In this document: in pieces, positions 21,365 through 33,100 of the stretch
How the letters are laid out: each line of letters starts with the position of its first letter
Position numbering within the stretch: position 1 is the first letter of the stretch
From: Echinometra lucunter
Taxonomy: Eukaryota; Echinodermata; Echinoidea; Camarodonta; Echinometridae
Direction of reading: 5' to 3'
Assembly: GCA_029962745.1 (NCBI GenBank)
Contig: CM057162.1
Coordinates: 20,797,319-20,861,318 of the forward strand
DNA length: 64,000 bases
The notes under the pieces: generated by a model
Told to the model about the DNA's origin: nothing
Seen by the model: the letters and a program-made list of their open reading frames with translations, nothing else
Database searches by the model: none
Translations under genes and position numbers: made by a program

Positions 21365-23500
21365 GGGTGGCGCAGAAAGAACGGAACCCCTGAAATCTTG
21401 AATTGCAGTAAGATAAATGACAACCAGTGATAATTGTTGACTTTATTCAAATTAAAATTCTTTTTCCAGTAATACGACACCAAGATCACCCATTTTGGCT
21501 CACGCGTTCAGATATTAGGGCTCATTTCGTGAGGCAATGTCATTTCCAAAATTTGCTACTTTTCGGGCCAAATTCAAGTTTCATAAAGAGACAAACTTAC
21601 GCCGACTGCGTTTCGTAGAAAAGGATCCATGCCTATTCATAAACGCATGCCGATCCTCCTTTCACTCGATAAGGGCCATTGTTTGAAAAAAAAAAGAAGA
21701 AAAGCATTCAATGTTTCCATTGTGGATGGGAGGATAGCAGGTTGCTAATCGCCTCATCGCCATTTTCATGTTGATGAGTTGACCGTGAGGGTTGTTGAAT
21801 GGCCAATGGGAAACTTGTAATTTGGATGTTAGTGATAGTGTACTGAAAATCTTTAGCAGTGTGCTTGTAATAAGGGTGTTGTTCGCAGGGGTATCTCGGC
21901 CTGAAACATAGATTTCAGAGATATGGATCTTGAGTTGTGGAATACACTCTTGATGATAAAGAAAAACACTCCTCGTCTCATCAATCCCATCTCATCAGTA
22001 AAATCTTTTAAAAAAATGATGTTTCAGTCAAAGGCCTTTATCAAAGTTAAACTGAAAATAAACAATCTGATGCAAGAAATCAAGAAGACGCACTTGTTGC
22101 CAAAAAACAAATACATAACTGGACGCCTGATTAGAGCGCTAGGAAATGACGCCACAAAGGAAAGAAAACATAATAGTTGCACAATCAACAAGTTCATAAC
22201 ATGCAAACCAATTGTGTGCCTTTATTATTATTATTATTTACAAGGGAGTTGCCAAAGTTGTTTGCATTTGTCAAATTTCTTTCAATATATATATGTGTGT
22301 GTGTGTCTGTGTGTGTGTGTGTGTGTGGGGAGGGGGTGTCTATACTGTTATTTAGAGACTCTATACATTCGATTGCCGTACTGTATTACATGCTATCATT
22401 GTGTAATCCATGAATAAGTGAAGAGTTTATATGCAAAACCAGATAACCGCCATTTTTGAAAATTTTACAGTAAGGTCATCATCATATATCATATCGTACA
22501 GAATAGTACTGTTCAAATCATATATTTGTCTTACAAATAAAGGCATATTGTTGAAGTTGCAGTATCCTTTAATATGTTTTATAAATATGTACATAAAAAT
22601 TCTGGTATCCCAAGTGTGTTTTATAGTGAGCTAGGTAGTCTTTATACTTTGCTTATATACTTTCAAAACTATGTGATGCCTTTTCAAAATGACTAATATA
22701 TACATGTTTATTTTCAATGTATTTCAGACATTATATGAAGAAATCTTAAACTGACCACGACATTTCTGTAAAAACCAAAAACTTATTAGAGGATACCAAA
22801 TACTTCGTATATATATTTATGTATTTTTTTATTTTTGTTATGAATTTATTTTCACGATTATGTTGATTATTAATAATTTCATTGTTATCAGTGCCTCATA
22901 CCAAATACTAGCTATTGATGACCTAAACATTAACTCTAGGCAATAACTGCAATAACTCAACCAGTAGCTGTACATTTCGGCTTATACTGTATTTGCTCGC
23001 ATTTTTTTTCCGTTGTCGACTTGAGGTCTGATGACGTGGGGCCAGTGACGAAAACTCGAGTCGAATTTCATGTGAGTTTATTCTATTGCTGCATATATAT
23101 ACATCATATATGAATAAAATTTCATGCTTTCATCCAAGTTCTTTCTTTCCTCTTAAGAATTTTCGACGTATTCACAACGTCTCTATCAAGTATATAAAGA
23201 TTCACGTTTATGAGTCTCGCGCTGGTGAGGTTTAATGAAAGTATGAGACATATGCAAGGGGTCAGGATTCTTTGCAATAAAAAACTAACGTAGTTCCCAC
23301 TGAAAGTGGATTTCAAAGGAAGTGTAATACTGCAAGGGGATATGGTAGCCCTTTAGAGGGTGTATCAATAAAAACATTACACTTTTGAAAAAAAAATATG
23401 AAAATTATATTTCAAAATATTTTGAAGAGTTTTTCATGTTGATAGGTGCCTAGTGGGCTCATCTATCAAGTGCCACTCACATATTTTAATTCACGCTTGG
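20840..23500. other. No gene seen
   Basis: AT-rich, with a (TA)n tract, a mariner-like end and a (GT)n tract. The + frame 21923-22230 is open and Lys-rich but has no recognisable motif. 22430-23500 shows nothing beyond AT-rich sequence. Confidence 0.4.
21362..21640 (+). mobile_element. Possible mariner-like element start
   Basis: TTCAGGGTGGCGCAGAAAGA follows immediately after a (TA)n tract, the same arrangement as at 60965. The right end was not found. Confidence 0.35.
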
Positions 23501-23518
23501 CCGAACACCAGAGGCGTC

Positions 23519-23616
23519 GATCCACTTTTCGGATTTGGGGGGGGGGGGGGGGGCAAGAGGACAAGCGGAGATGAACCCACGGCTACTATTTGAACACACA
23601 CACACCCTTACATATA

Positions 23617-23677
<61 letters not shown>

Positions 23678-25042
23678 ATAGGCCTATATCAACGTGAAGC
23701 ATTTTCAAAATGGGGAAATTAGGCAACTGGCTATGTGAACCATCCTGCTTTTCCTTTTCAATTTTGCGAGCGAGAGAAGCGAGCGAGCCAAAAATAACAA
23801 ATTTCTTGTTATGAGAGAAGGGTTTAGTTATCATATTGGCATAAATGATACCTAATATATATGTATATGGTTACCTCGCTGCCAAATATGAACTCTATTT
23901 TGTCACATCGTTGGTCCATTGTTGCTGCCCCCAAACCACTCTGTTTTTTAATATTACGAGCGAGCGAAGCGAGCGAGGAAGCACACACTGTTTTTCATGG
24001 TAGATGTAGTAAACCCTTCGGCAAATTACGCTGTGAGCCAATGAAACATCTAGATTATCTATTCGATCTCATCTCACCGAATTCGTTTGCTTTTCAAAAC
24101 CATTAATATGAAACGAGCGAGCGCAGCGAGCGAGGAAAAATATACCCTTTTCCATATGATAGAACTGTTATTTCGTCATCATAATAATGTGATAAAAATG
24201 TGATATGTGCTATACAAGAACGGAATATTATTATCATCATTATCAGAATACACTATAAACCTGTCATGCCTATATGATATCTAAATAATACATCCGATCA
24301 CCTGTGTGCCGAATATGACACTGTTTTAGCTACCTCGCTTGCAGTCCGAATGCATTCTGTTTCTACCATAGCGAGCAAAGTCAACGACCGATCCCGGCAA
24401 AATTATATGGATTCGTCCCAAAATCTTTGTCAACAACCTTGCTGCCCAAATATAATGATATTTTGGAATCTCGCTGCTATAATAAACTACTTGCTGCCCG
24501 AAATCATCTTGTATCTAGCTTTTACCAGCGAGAGTAGCGAGCGAGTTAAGGAAAAATATGTTTTTGTTTGGCGGTTTTTTTTTTCTTTTTTATCCAGGCC
24601 GTTGTCTCCTGAAAGTTTATCTATTTTTAGGTCAACTGGCCGTTCGATTTCTAGGAGTGATATCTTGTTTGGTTGTAGTACTTCCTATGAGTAGAAGTAT
24701 AGTATAACATTAGATAGAAACACAAGATGCAAACCGATTTCTTTTCATAAGAATAGTAATTATCATTGGCATTGGTTAAATACTTAAATGCGAGCGAGCG
24801 AAGCGAACGAGCGCTTCCCAATTTCCCATTTTCTTTCTTTTTTCTTGTTTTACGCTTTCATTTAACTTCCTTTCTTCCTTTTCCTTTCTTTTTCTCTTTC
24901 TTTTTTCTTTTTCCTTTTTTTTTTGGTTGGGAAATTATTGGGGGGGGGGGGGCAAAATGATATCTTTGCCCCCCCGAAATTTTCTTGGGGGGGGGGGGCA
25001 ACTGCCCCCCGCCCCCCCCCCCCCCCAGGATCGACGCCTCTG
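23519..25042. mobile_element. hAT-like non-autonomous element with perfect 8-bp duplication
   Basis: The TSD is CCGAACAC at 23511-23518 and 25043-25050. The TIR is CAGAGGCGTCGATCC, perfect in both arms. Inside are five copies of 'gcgagcgaagcgagcgag'-like text, a (TACA)n(TA)n tract and poly-G/C. It is homologous to 59600-60608. Confidence 0.9.
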
Positions 25043-25392
25043 CCGAACACTGACTGTTTTTGTTCAGTGTGTGAAAAATGACTTGCGCCAAATTGAAAGA
25101 AGAGGGACAATTAAACCAGCAGTCTAAACAAGTACTCCCATTAAAAGAAATTGCTGTTTCCCACAGAGTTGCCCGACCAATACGAAACAAACACAACAAA
25201 AACATCATCGTTCGTACGTATATGCCCAAACGTACGCGTGGTCGATCGTTTGAATACGGCCGGTTGAAATGCGAGGAGTCACAAATTCGCTGATCTCCCT
25301 GCGAAAAGTGCTGAGGCAAACAGGCAGAGGTTGACTGTTGCAAGATTTTCAACCGAGAGGACCTAACGTTAGGACCCTGGATTTACCTGAAA

Positions 25393-25425
25393 ATGGAGAG
25401 TGAAAATGAATCAATCATGAAATCG
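25393..25425 (+). other. Candidate short first coding exon
   Basis: ATGGAGAGTGAAAATGAATC in fair context runs 11 codons to a gtaagc donor. No matching downstream exon could be identified, so this is only a splice-like coincidence until transcripts show otherwise. Confidence 0.2.
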
Positions 25426-25659
25426 GTAAGCTATATACTCTATAGTGTATAATGATATTTTTATATTCATGAATAAAGGGGAAAAATCGCTGATTTGAGG
25501 TAGTTTTCTCGTTGTGCTGCCCAGCACAATAAGATTGCACGCACAACGCTTCGGGGCGCTTCTGTCTCTATAAAGGAGGAGTGCCGATCCTACCAGAATA
25601 CGAGGCTAACGACGACTGTTAAAGACAGAACACTTCGGTATAACCAAAGATGTGCTTGC

Positions 25660-26420
25660 TCCGGGGCGTCTCCCGCCAATGATGGTCAACATGGTCAGCA
25701 TCCAGAAGGATTCTGCAACTGCGTAGCAGATGCAACACTTACAATCGAATACGTAGCATTACTCGTTATGTAACGTCTTTCTGTGATGAACCCGACTGCA
25801 AATCGACCAAGAACATTCGCTGCACCTCCTGCAACTGCGAACAGAGCTGATGTCCTTAAGGTATATCCCTTGGCCAAGCCATTCGGAACAAGGAATATTG
25901 TCCAACGGCTACACGTAATGGCATAAAGAAAAAGGCCGCAGTGATGGATAAAACTGTAAAACGGTCTCCTCGAACAACGTCGAGAGAAAGGATTGATCTA
26001 ACAGTGTCTGGTATATTCCGACAAGACGTAGGTTCTGTCAGATTTGCTATAGCGTTTGGCAAAGTGTGTTTTAATGCATGCGTCTTTCTGAATCACATTA
26101 AAACCGATCCTTCGATTTGCGCTTTATTCGGCGAACCATCTAAGCAAGGCGTTGTGGTGTCTTCGACGTGTTGGATATTACTTTTTCCCATCAAAGGACA
26201 AATTGAAATATTTTCTTCCGTATCTTCATTCTCATGACTTTCTCTTTTATTATTTACCCTTTTCTCTGACACGGTCCCGCTATTATTGAAGATTTCATCA
26301 AGGCAGCACAGATGACGTTATGCAGACTGAGTCCTCCTAGGACAACAGGAGAACGGTGGGCACACACATCATTCCAAGACCACCTCCAGTCATGACGATG
26401 ATTCACCTGATGAACAATGA
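25660..26420 (-). pseudogene. Broken copy of an SLC16-type transporter
   Basis: Read on the - strand, pieces match the transporter at 13853-15019. 26400-26300 gives GGLGMM followed by ...LGGLSLHNVICAALMK with frame breaks. 26060-25940 gives an IP.TV.SILSLDVVRGDRFTVLSI segment. 25880-25760 gives AKGYTLRTSALFAVAGGAAN then VLGRFAVGFI. 25740-25680 gives YAVAESFWMLTMLTIIGG in another frame. Stops, frameshifts and a lost Ser-rich loop show it is not functional. It may be a paralogue rather than a copy of this exact gene, since identity is moderate. Confidence 0.75.
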
Positions 26421-26439
26421 ACGGCCATATAACACAATA

Positions 26440-26470
26440 CACACACACACGCAACCTCTCTCTCTCTCTG

Positions 26471-26513
<43 letters not shown>

Positions 26514-26535
26514 GAGAAGTAGAGAGAGAGGGAGG
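26440..26535. repeat. (TC)n(AC)n(GA)n microsatellite
   Basis: Compound dinucleotide tract between the transporter pseudogene and the mariner-like copy. Other dinucleotide tracts are at 11205-11242, 21325-21361, 22290-22327, 35680-35716, 40275-40303, 55178-55221, 57546-57572 and 60029-60055. Confidence 0.85.
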
Positions 26536-26589
26536 GGGAGCTTGTGGGAGTGTAAAGTTTGAGATGAGGAGGATGAGATGGGAGAGGTT

Positions 26590-27333
26590 TCTACACAAAA
26601 GCTTATAGACCACGCGTGACTATCTCCGCATCCATTCATGCGAAAAATTGGTGAGAAGCTAAGAAACAACGATTTTAAAAATCACGGAAATGCATTCAAT
26701 AATTCAATTCGAGTTATCTCTGTCATCCCTGGTTCATTTTTCCCAATTGACGTGTCAAATGAAAGGACAGAAAACGAACTTTCTAGTAATGTGATTATCT
26801 CTTTGTTATTCAAACATCGTTAGCAAAACGAATTTTTGGTAGCCCTACTTCACATTGTCTTTATTCACCCACACATGAAATATGTATCATAAGAGTGGTA
26901 TCGCATAAAAGAAGAGGGTCTAAGCTATACAAATATGTGCCACTTATTAATCACAACTATGATAAAGATATGATTAAACATCGATTAATCTCTTTTTAAG
27001 GTGCGTTCAAATATGAGGCGACTTTGTGGCGCCACTTTGTGTGCACACATTTTGGTGTGTACAGGTCTATGGGGTATAGGGCGACAAAACAATGTCACCG
27101 AGGCAGGACATATTTTTGTTTGCTGCCTGGCTACAAAAAAAATACGCACCGATCAAATTCCTCAAAAGTTAGCGCAAAAATTGTTGCCATGAGATTGTTT
27201 GCGCAAGTTTTGACAAATGCTCTCTTATTTGAGAGTTGACGCGTTAATACGCGTTCATCAGCATAATTGGCGACACAAAGTCGCATCATATCTGAAAGCG
27301 CCTTTAGTTTTTTTTTTCTGGGACGCACTGTAT
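26590..27333 (-). mobile_element. Mariner-like element copy interrupted by a MITE
   Basis: It matches 57649-58090 in reverse complement (for example 'agatagtcacgc', 'attggtgagaag', CAGTGCGTCCC-type end at 27321-27333). It is split by the insertion 26999-27303. Confidence 0.7.
26999..27303. mobile_element. Nested PIF-like MITE, 305 bp
   Basis: TTA at 26996-26998 and 27304-27306 flanks ends AGGTGCGTTCAAATATGA and the inverted TCATATCTGAAAGCGCCT. Inside, 'gcgactttgtggcgcc' is also inverted at the right. Confidence 0.75.
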
Positions 27334-27432
27334 ACATACATACAAACATACATATCTCTCTATATACTGTATATGAATTAGCTATTTGTATTTAACAGCT
27401 GTAGTTAAAATAGTATAATATGATTAGGTGAA

Positions 27433-27470
<38 letters not shown>

Positions 27471-27519
27471 AAAGATGTCCCCTCGCAAAACATGTGCAGT
27501 ACTTCATTTTAGTACACAG

Positions 27520-27743
27520 TGGAAGAAAATGAATGAAATAAATGAAATGAAGCTGACGTAGCTAGAAATGATACAATGAATATAATTACCTCCGGTAGAA
27601 ATTAGACCGAGCTCATCAGATTAGTAGAGGGTGAGGGGTACACTGCGAATAAGATTGTAAGAAAGCATTCTCCTTAGGACTATTTTATATACCACCAATT
27701 GTTAGCAGAGAGCTACGTCAGCTTCATTTCATTTATTTTCTTC

Positions 27744-27747
<4 letters not shown>
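27520..27747. mobile_element. Compact MITE flanked by (TA)n tracts
   Basis: The left end gtggaagaaaatgaatg...gaagctgacgtagct is inverted at 27709-27747 as agctacgtcagcttc...ttcttccac. (TA)n tracts lie at 27433-27468 and 27747-27793. Confidence 0.7.
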
Positions 27748-27795
<48 letters not shown>

Positions 27796-28653
27796 TGCAT
27801 ATTATATGTAGAGAGAGAGACAGAGAGAGAGACAGAGAGATTATCACAATGTAAAACAACCAAACAAGAAAAAAGTGGGAAATATATATTTGTGTTAGAA
27901 TCTGTATTTACTCTCTCCACTTTTAAAATGTAAATGAAACTGAGACTGCTCCTCTATTTAGCGCCTGTACGTTTACTTGTGTCCTTTTTACTATTCTTCT
28001 TGACAACTGGATTATTCTTCATATATCAAAGGTTTTATATGATTCATCTTAAGTCTTACAAATTTGCAACAGTATAGAAAATTGATAATGACATTTGATA
28101 AAAATGAAATCATGTTGGGCATTCTATTTGACAGGCCGATCTTTGATTCGCAAAGAATCTCATTAATTTTATCTTATGCATTTACCGCATTTTCTATTGA
28201 AACTCAGATTTATTTTGTCTGAGATCTTCAGCGCTGACCTTTTATGCAGGAACTTCTGACAAAAACAGCGAAGAAACAGTAACTGGATCCAAGTTGTGTT
28301 CATTGGTTCAACTTGATTAAAGCTATGTTGAAATACAATTTACGCACTAGCATGACTAGGGACTTCATATAAATGTACACAAACGCAAGGTAAAGTTATT
28401 GTTGTAATTACTTCAGAATTTCTATACTTATTTATACCAGTCATACTGGTGGAAAAAAACTCAGGGCAGACCGAATCCTGGCCAACTGATGTTAAGTAAT
28501 TTTTTTTTTTACTCGGTTTATTGTTGGCCCGTTGTCTGTTTCGCCGATGTGACCATGATATCGAAAATAACAACACTGCCTTCCAGAATGTTCAATGGAC
28601 ATCCGCTCTCTAGAGCACGTTGCCATGGAGAAATTGTTATGAAGGAATTAGAT

Positions 28654-28690
<37 letters not shown>

Positions 28691-29059
28691 GTAAAAAGAG
28701 ACACTACTTAATTAACATCAGGGTTGGGTCTTTTAGATTCACAATATCCCAGTACTGAATGCAATTTTTGGAGCTAGGCAGCCCATTAATGATTGTGACC
28801 TACGTAATTAAAGTCATACTAATTTGATGGCGGATAGAATCGTGATGCATCTCTTCAATAGCTTCTGTGCTCAACTTTTCTGGAAGTATTGAGTTATAGA
28901 TGTGTGGCCGAGAGACACCTGACCAAAGTAAGGCACTGAGGTATGTTTCATTTTGTGTCAGTTAATTAGTCTTCTTAGACAGTGATAGATTGATGCAAAG
29001 GATTTGTTACTGGTTTATGTTGACCTAATATCGATTCTAGATAGTAAATTGAATTTATT

Positions 29060-29353
29060 AATCTCTTACTCTCTTTAAAAAAAACAGTGAACGCGTTCAC
29101 TCTGTAAGGGTGAATTTCAGAAGAGGGTGCATTTAGAGTGAATTAAGAGTGAATTAAGAGTAAAAAATTGTGATATTCACAATTTACCTCAACTCACCTC
29201 AGTGATCACTCAAGAATTTTGATTGATCACTGAGGTCACCCCTAAGAGAGTGAATATTAACATTTTTACTCTTAATTCACTCTAAATTCACTCCCTTCTG
29301 AAATTCACCCCTAATAGAATGAACGTGTTCACTCTCTTTTTTAAAAAAGAGAT
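29060..29353. mobile_element. Palindromic MITE, about 290 bp
   Basis: The left arm has gtgaacgcgttcactc and gggtgaatttcagaag; the right arm has the inverted cttctgaaattcacccc and gaacgtgttcactc. The centre has tcagtgatcactcaa / ttgatcactgagg. It lies 700 bp before the lectin leader exon. Confidence 0.8.
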
Positions 29354-29913
29354 TACATTTCATTTTAATTTATTTCATCTCGGTAAAAATCTCACTGCAG
29401 TCGAAACGGCTGGTCTTCAGCAAGTCCGTAAAACTATATAGGTTCTTTTTTTGTAATGACTGTATGGGCAGATACATTTCGTTAATAAGCTTCCTATTTG
29501 ATCAGTGATTCATAACCTTCATAACGGTCTACCGACAGGAATGAAATAATAATAATCTCAACAATCATATTACTACTTCATTATCTTCTACTACTTCTGC
29601 TTCTTCTTTTCTCTTTATTCTTAACGGTCTCCCCTCCGCTCTCCTATATTTATTTCAATATTAATGCTAAGTTGTTCAGGCAAGCCCGTCACAAGCACTC
29701 GCTTTAGGGACCTCGCCTTCTTCCTTGATTTATGTTATTGTAATATATTATGTTACTATGTATAAACTGCACACAATTGGAAAATATGATTGTTAAGTCC
29801 TGCAAGTCAAGAAGAAAGGAAAAATGTTTCTTTGAATTGAATATGACTGATTACAACCATGACAACCATGACAAGACATAAATATCATTGAAACATGAAG
29901 CCAATTTCTTCAA

Positions 29914-29921
29914 TATAAATA
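29914..29921 (+). promoter_or_regulatory. Possible TATA box upstream of the lectin leader exon
   Basis: TATAAATA occurs about 160 bp before the lectin ATG. In such AT-rich DNA this is weak evidence, and a spliced untranslated exon could place the true promoter elsewhere. Confidence 0.15.
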
Positions 29922-30076
29922 TTGATTACTTAAACTGCCTTAATTTCAGTTATCAACTTTTGAAATTACCGTGTCCTTTACTCAGTGTATATTCGTTTTC
30001 TTTCATTATGAACATTTAACATGTTTAAAGGCTGGCTACCTAGTGCATTCTAATCTTGTTCTTGTTAAATCTGCAG

Positions 30077-30152
30077 ATGGACCTACCCTTTGTTGTGTTC
30101 TTCTTGGTGTTAAGCCGGCATGTTTCATTCACTGCCCAAGAAGACAGTCACG
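30077..30152 (+). CDS. Lectin gene exon 1: signal peptide
   Basis: This exon encodes a 25-residue leader: Met, Asp, a hydrophobic run (LPFVVFFLVL), Ser-Arg-His, then VSFTA|QEDSH as a plausible cleavage site. It ends in phase 1 at donor ggtaaag. The ATG follows directly after tctgcag, which looks like a 3' splice site, so an upstream untranslated exon may exist. The next lectin exon starts in the matching phase. Confidence 0.75.
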
Positions 30153-33100
30153 GTAAAGAGTAGGCTATAGCCTTTTCCACCGCAATATAAAACGTGTTCA
30201 TGAGTCATACTTGAAAGTCATCTACATGAAACCTAACCGAACAAACGTAAAATGACCCAGAACATATAAAAACAAAACCCGTATAGTTTTTTGTCAATGG
30301 TTATCCTCAAGGAGTACAGTGGGAATAAATTTGTTGATAGGTGTCATGGTCTAGTGGATATGACTCCGGCCTGCAGATCAGAACATTTGGGGTTCGAATC
30401 CCAGCCCGACAGTAATTTCCTTTGGCAAGATATTAGTCTACATTTGTCACTCTCCACCTAAATATGATTGAGCGCTAGTTATTTTTGCGGCTTAAAGCCC
30501 CGTCATAACAGACATTTCTGGAATTGAATTGTCCGGAAAATTTTTCGTTACCCAGCCTGTTATAAAACTTCACGCGGGGTGTTGTCCGGACGTTGTCCCG
30601 ACAACTTTTGCATAAATTCTACCCTCGTATGCCTGGGGTAACTTTCCGTAATTTCACCGACTATATCCCGACAACGTCCGGACAACCCTCCTGTTTAAGC
30701 CCTGTTTTAACAGACCTTGTCCGGACATTGCCACGACAACGTCCGGGCAATTGTTTTGTATTCTGTTCAATAACGACGTGAATATGATTGCATTTGTATA
30801 AATCAAAATGTATCAAACTCAAAACAAAATGCATTATTTGTCATATCTTATTCGAACTTCTAAAAATATATGACATATTTATTAGACATGGTCATCACAA
30901 TTTTGTTAAAACATGAGGTTGAAGTGGAAAGGAAAACCATAGTACTGAAAGAAAATAATTCCTGCTGTAGTGACATTTACTAATTTTAACTAAGCAAAGC
31001 AAGGGAGCGAAGCGACCGAGTTGGGGGGAGTGTGTGGGAGGAGGTATCCCCCATCCCACGGTAGGGAGATTTTTGAAAACTCGTGCATGAAAATGGCATT
31101 TTCTGCGCACTAAATTTCAGCATTAGGGATAACTTATATGAGAAGTGGCATACTTACGTCTTACTTTTATTTTGCAGGGTAGGGGTAGGGTAAGTATATG
31201 TGAAGTGGACTTGATGAAAGTATTTTTTTCTTCTTCTTCTTTTCTTCTTTTTTTTTTCTCTTTTGCTCGCCGATCAACAGGGGGGGGGGGCATGGCCCCC
31301 TTGTGCCCCCTTAGCTACGCCAGTGCTTTCGACTACTGCACTCCAGTCATGCATGCATGACTCACACTATGAACATGGCGGACAAAGAAAGCGGACAAAA
31401 TAAACAACCTCTCATTCTACCCTTCACAATGGTTCTGGTAGTCAAAAGAACATCCCTTCACAGCTATTATGTTTAATCATGTAGTTCCAGGTGAATATGC
31501 ATGTGACACCTGTTCCACATATTTTAGACAATAGCTGTGAAGGGATGTTCTTTTGACTACTAGAACCATTGTGAAGGGTAGAATTATGGGTTGTTTATTT
31601 TGTGCGCTTTCTTTGTCCGTCATGTTCATAGTGTCAGGCCATTGGGTGCGTATGCGCGCGTGTCCGCCGTCGTACAGTATACAGTACAGGAACAGCAGAG
31701 GGGTGAGCACGCGAGCCCGCTCGCTCTTGATAGCTATGGCCATATGCATGCATTACATTATGCCAATGCTGTAATGGTCAATCCCGTCTCTGTGCACTGC
31801 ACTGGCCCTATCGCCCAAAGCTGAGAATGCACTGAAAAAGTTAGTACATGACAATTATTTGACATAATTAATTTTCAATCGGAATTTAACTCTCATCCCC
31901 TTGGCAAGGTATACAAAATCACTGTCCCCGGTGGTCCCCCTTTTTTCTGACAAAACATGGGGGGGGGGGGGACATTTGATATGATGTCCCCACTCCAAAA
32001 ATCGTGTGTGTGGGGGGGGGGGACGTGTCCCCCCTGACGTGTTTCATAGCAACGTACACCTGACTTGCCTGAGATCGAATTTCCGCATTTGGCTTGAATC
32101 TCACGCGAGACCAGGAAGCCAGGTATGCGTTGCTATCGAAACCTGCCAGGGTAAAGTTTTCAGCTTGTGTTATCTGTTAAAACGGTGCGTGGAGCTCTCA
32201 CTCGTGTTTTTATTGCAAACAAGATGAACAAAATCATTTAATCTCCTCTTTCTCTTTGACAGCAGGTTGCGATTCGAACAACACCGAATTCCATGGGTCC
32301 TGCTATCACTTCTCTCAAAATGCCTCCGACTTCTCAACGTCCAAAGCATTATGCGAAACCCTTGGAATGCACCTCGTCTACATAGAATCGTACGATGAAC
32401 AAGAATTCTTTATCACTATCCTACCGCATGATGATGCCTTCTGGATAGGATTAAAGGGTCTCACCTGGTTCGATGGGTCGAGTCTCACCTACAGCAACTT
32501 TGGGCCTAACGCATTCAATGAAGAGGGACTCTGTTTCCGAATACAAGAATCAAATGCACAGTGGTTTGACAGAAGCTGTTCTACGTCGTTCAATTATATT
32601 TGTGAGAAAGAAGGCAGTGAGTACAAGGCATTTTGATAATTATTATTTAGATCTAATGATATCATTGAGAACAACAGTGATTATGTATTTAAAAGGGCAT
32701 GCCCTTTTCATGCCGTCGTCTCTGTAGACCATTTCCTTAATTAGGAGATTTTTTTTTTTTTCTTCTGTTTTCGGTCTATTTTCATTTTCAGCTCTCCTCC
32801 GCCTTTTCACATGTTTTGGATGAGTGGCCATTTTCTATTTCTTTATTTTTAAAGATGGGAATAGGTATCAAACTATGAGGACTTTTTTCGTTACAATATT
32901 TTGACAACTTTCAGTGAGAATACAAGAATCAAATGCACAGTGGTTTAACAGAAGCTGTTCTACGTTCGTTCAATTATTTTTGTGAGAAAGAAGGCAGTGA
33001 GTACAAGGCATTTTGATAAATATTATTTAGATCAAATGATATCATTTTGAACAACAGTGATAATGTATTTAAAAGGGCATGCCCTTTTCATGCCGTCGTC

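Noticed and set aside
24858..25352. 164-codon - strand frame
   Set aside because: It spans poly-G/C and Lys-rich low complexity at a hAT-like element end; no protein motif.
30345..30412. Functional tRNA gene
   Set aside because: A and B boxes are present but the acceptor stem does not pair and a SINE-like tail follows.
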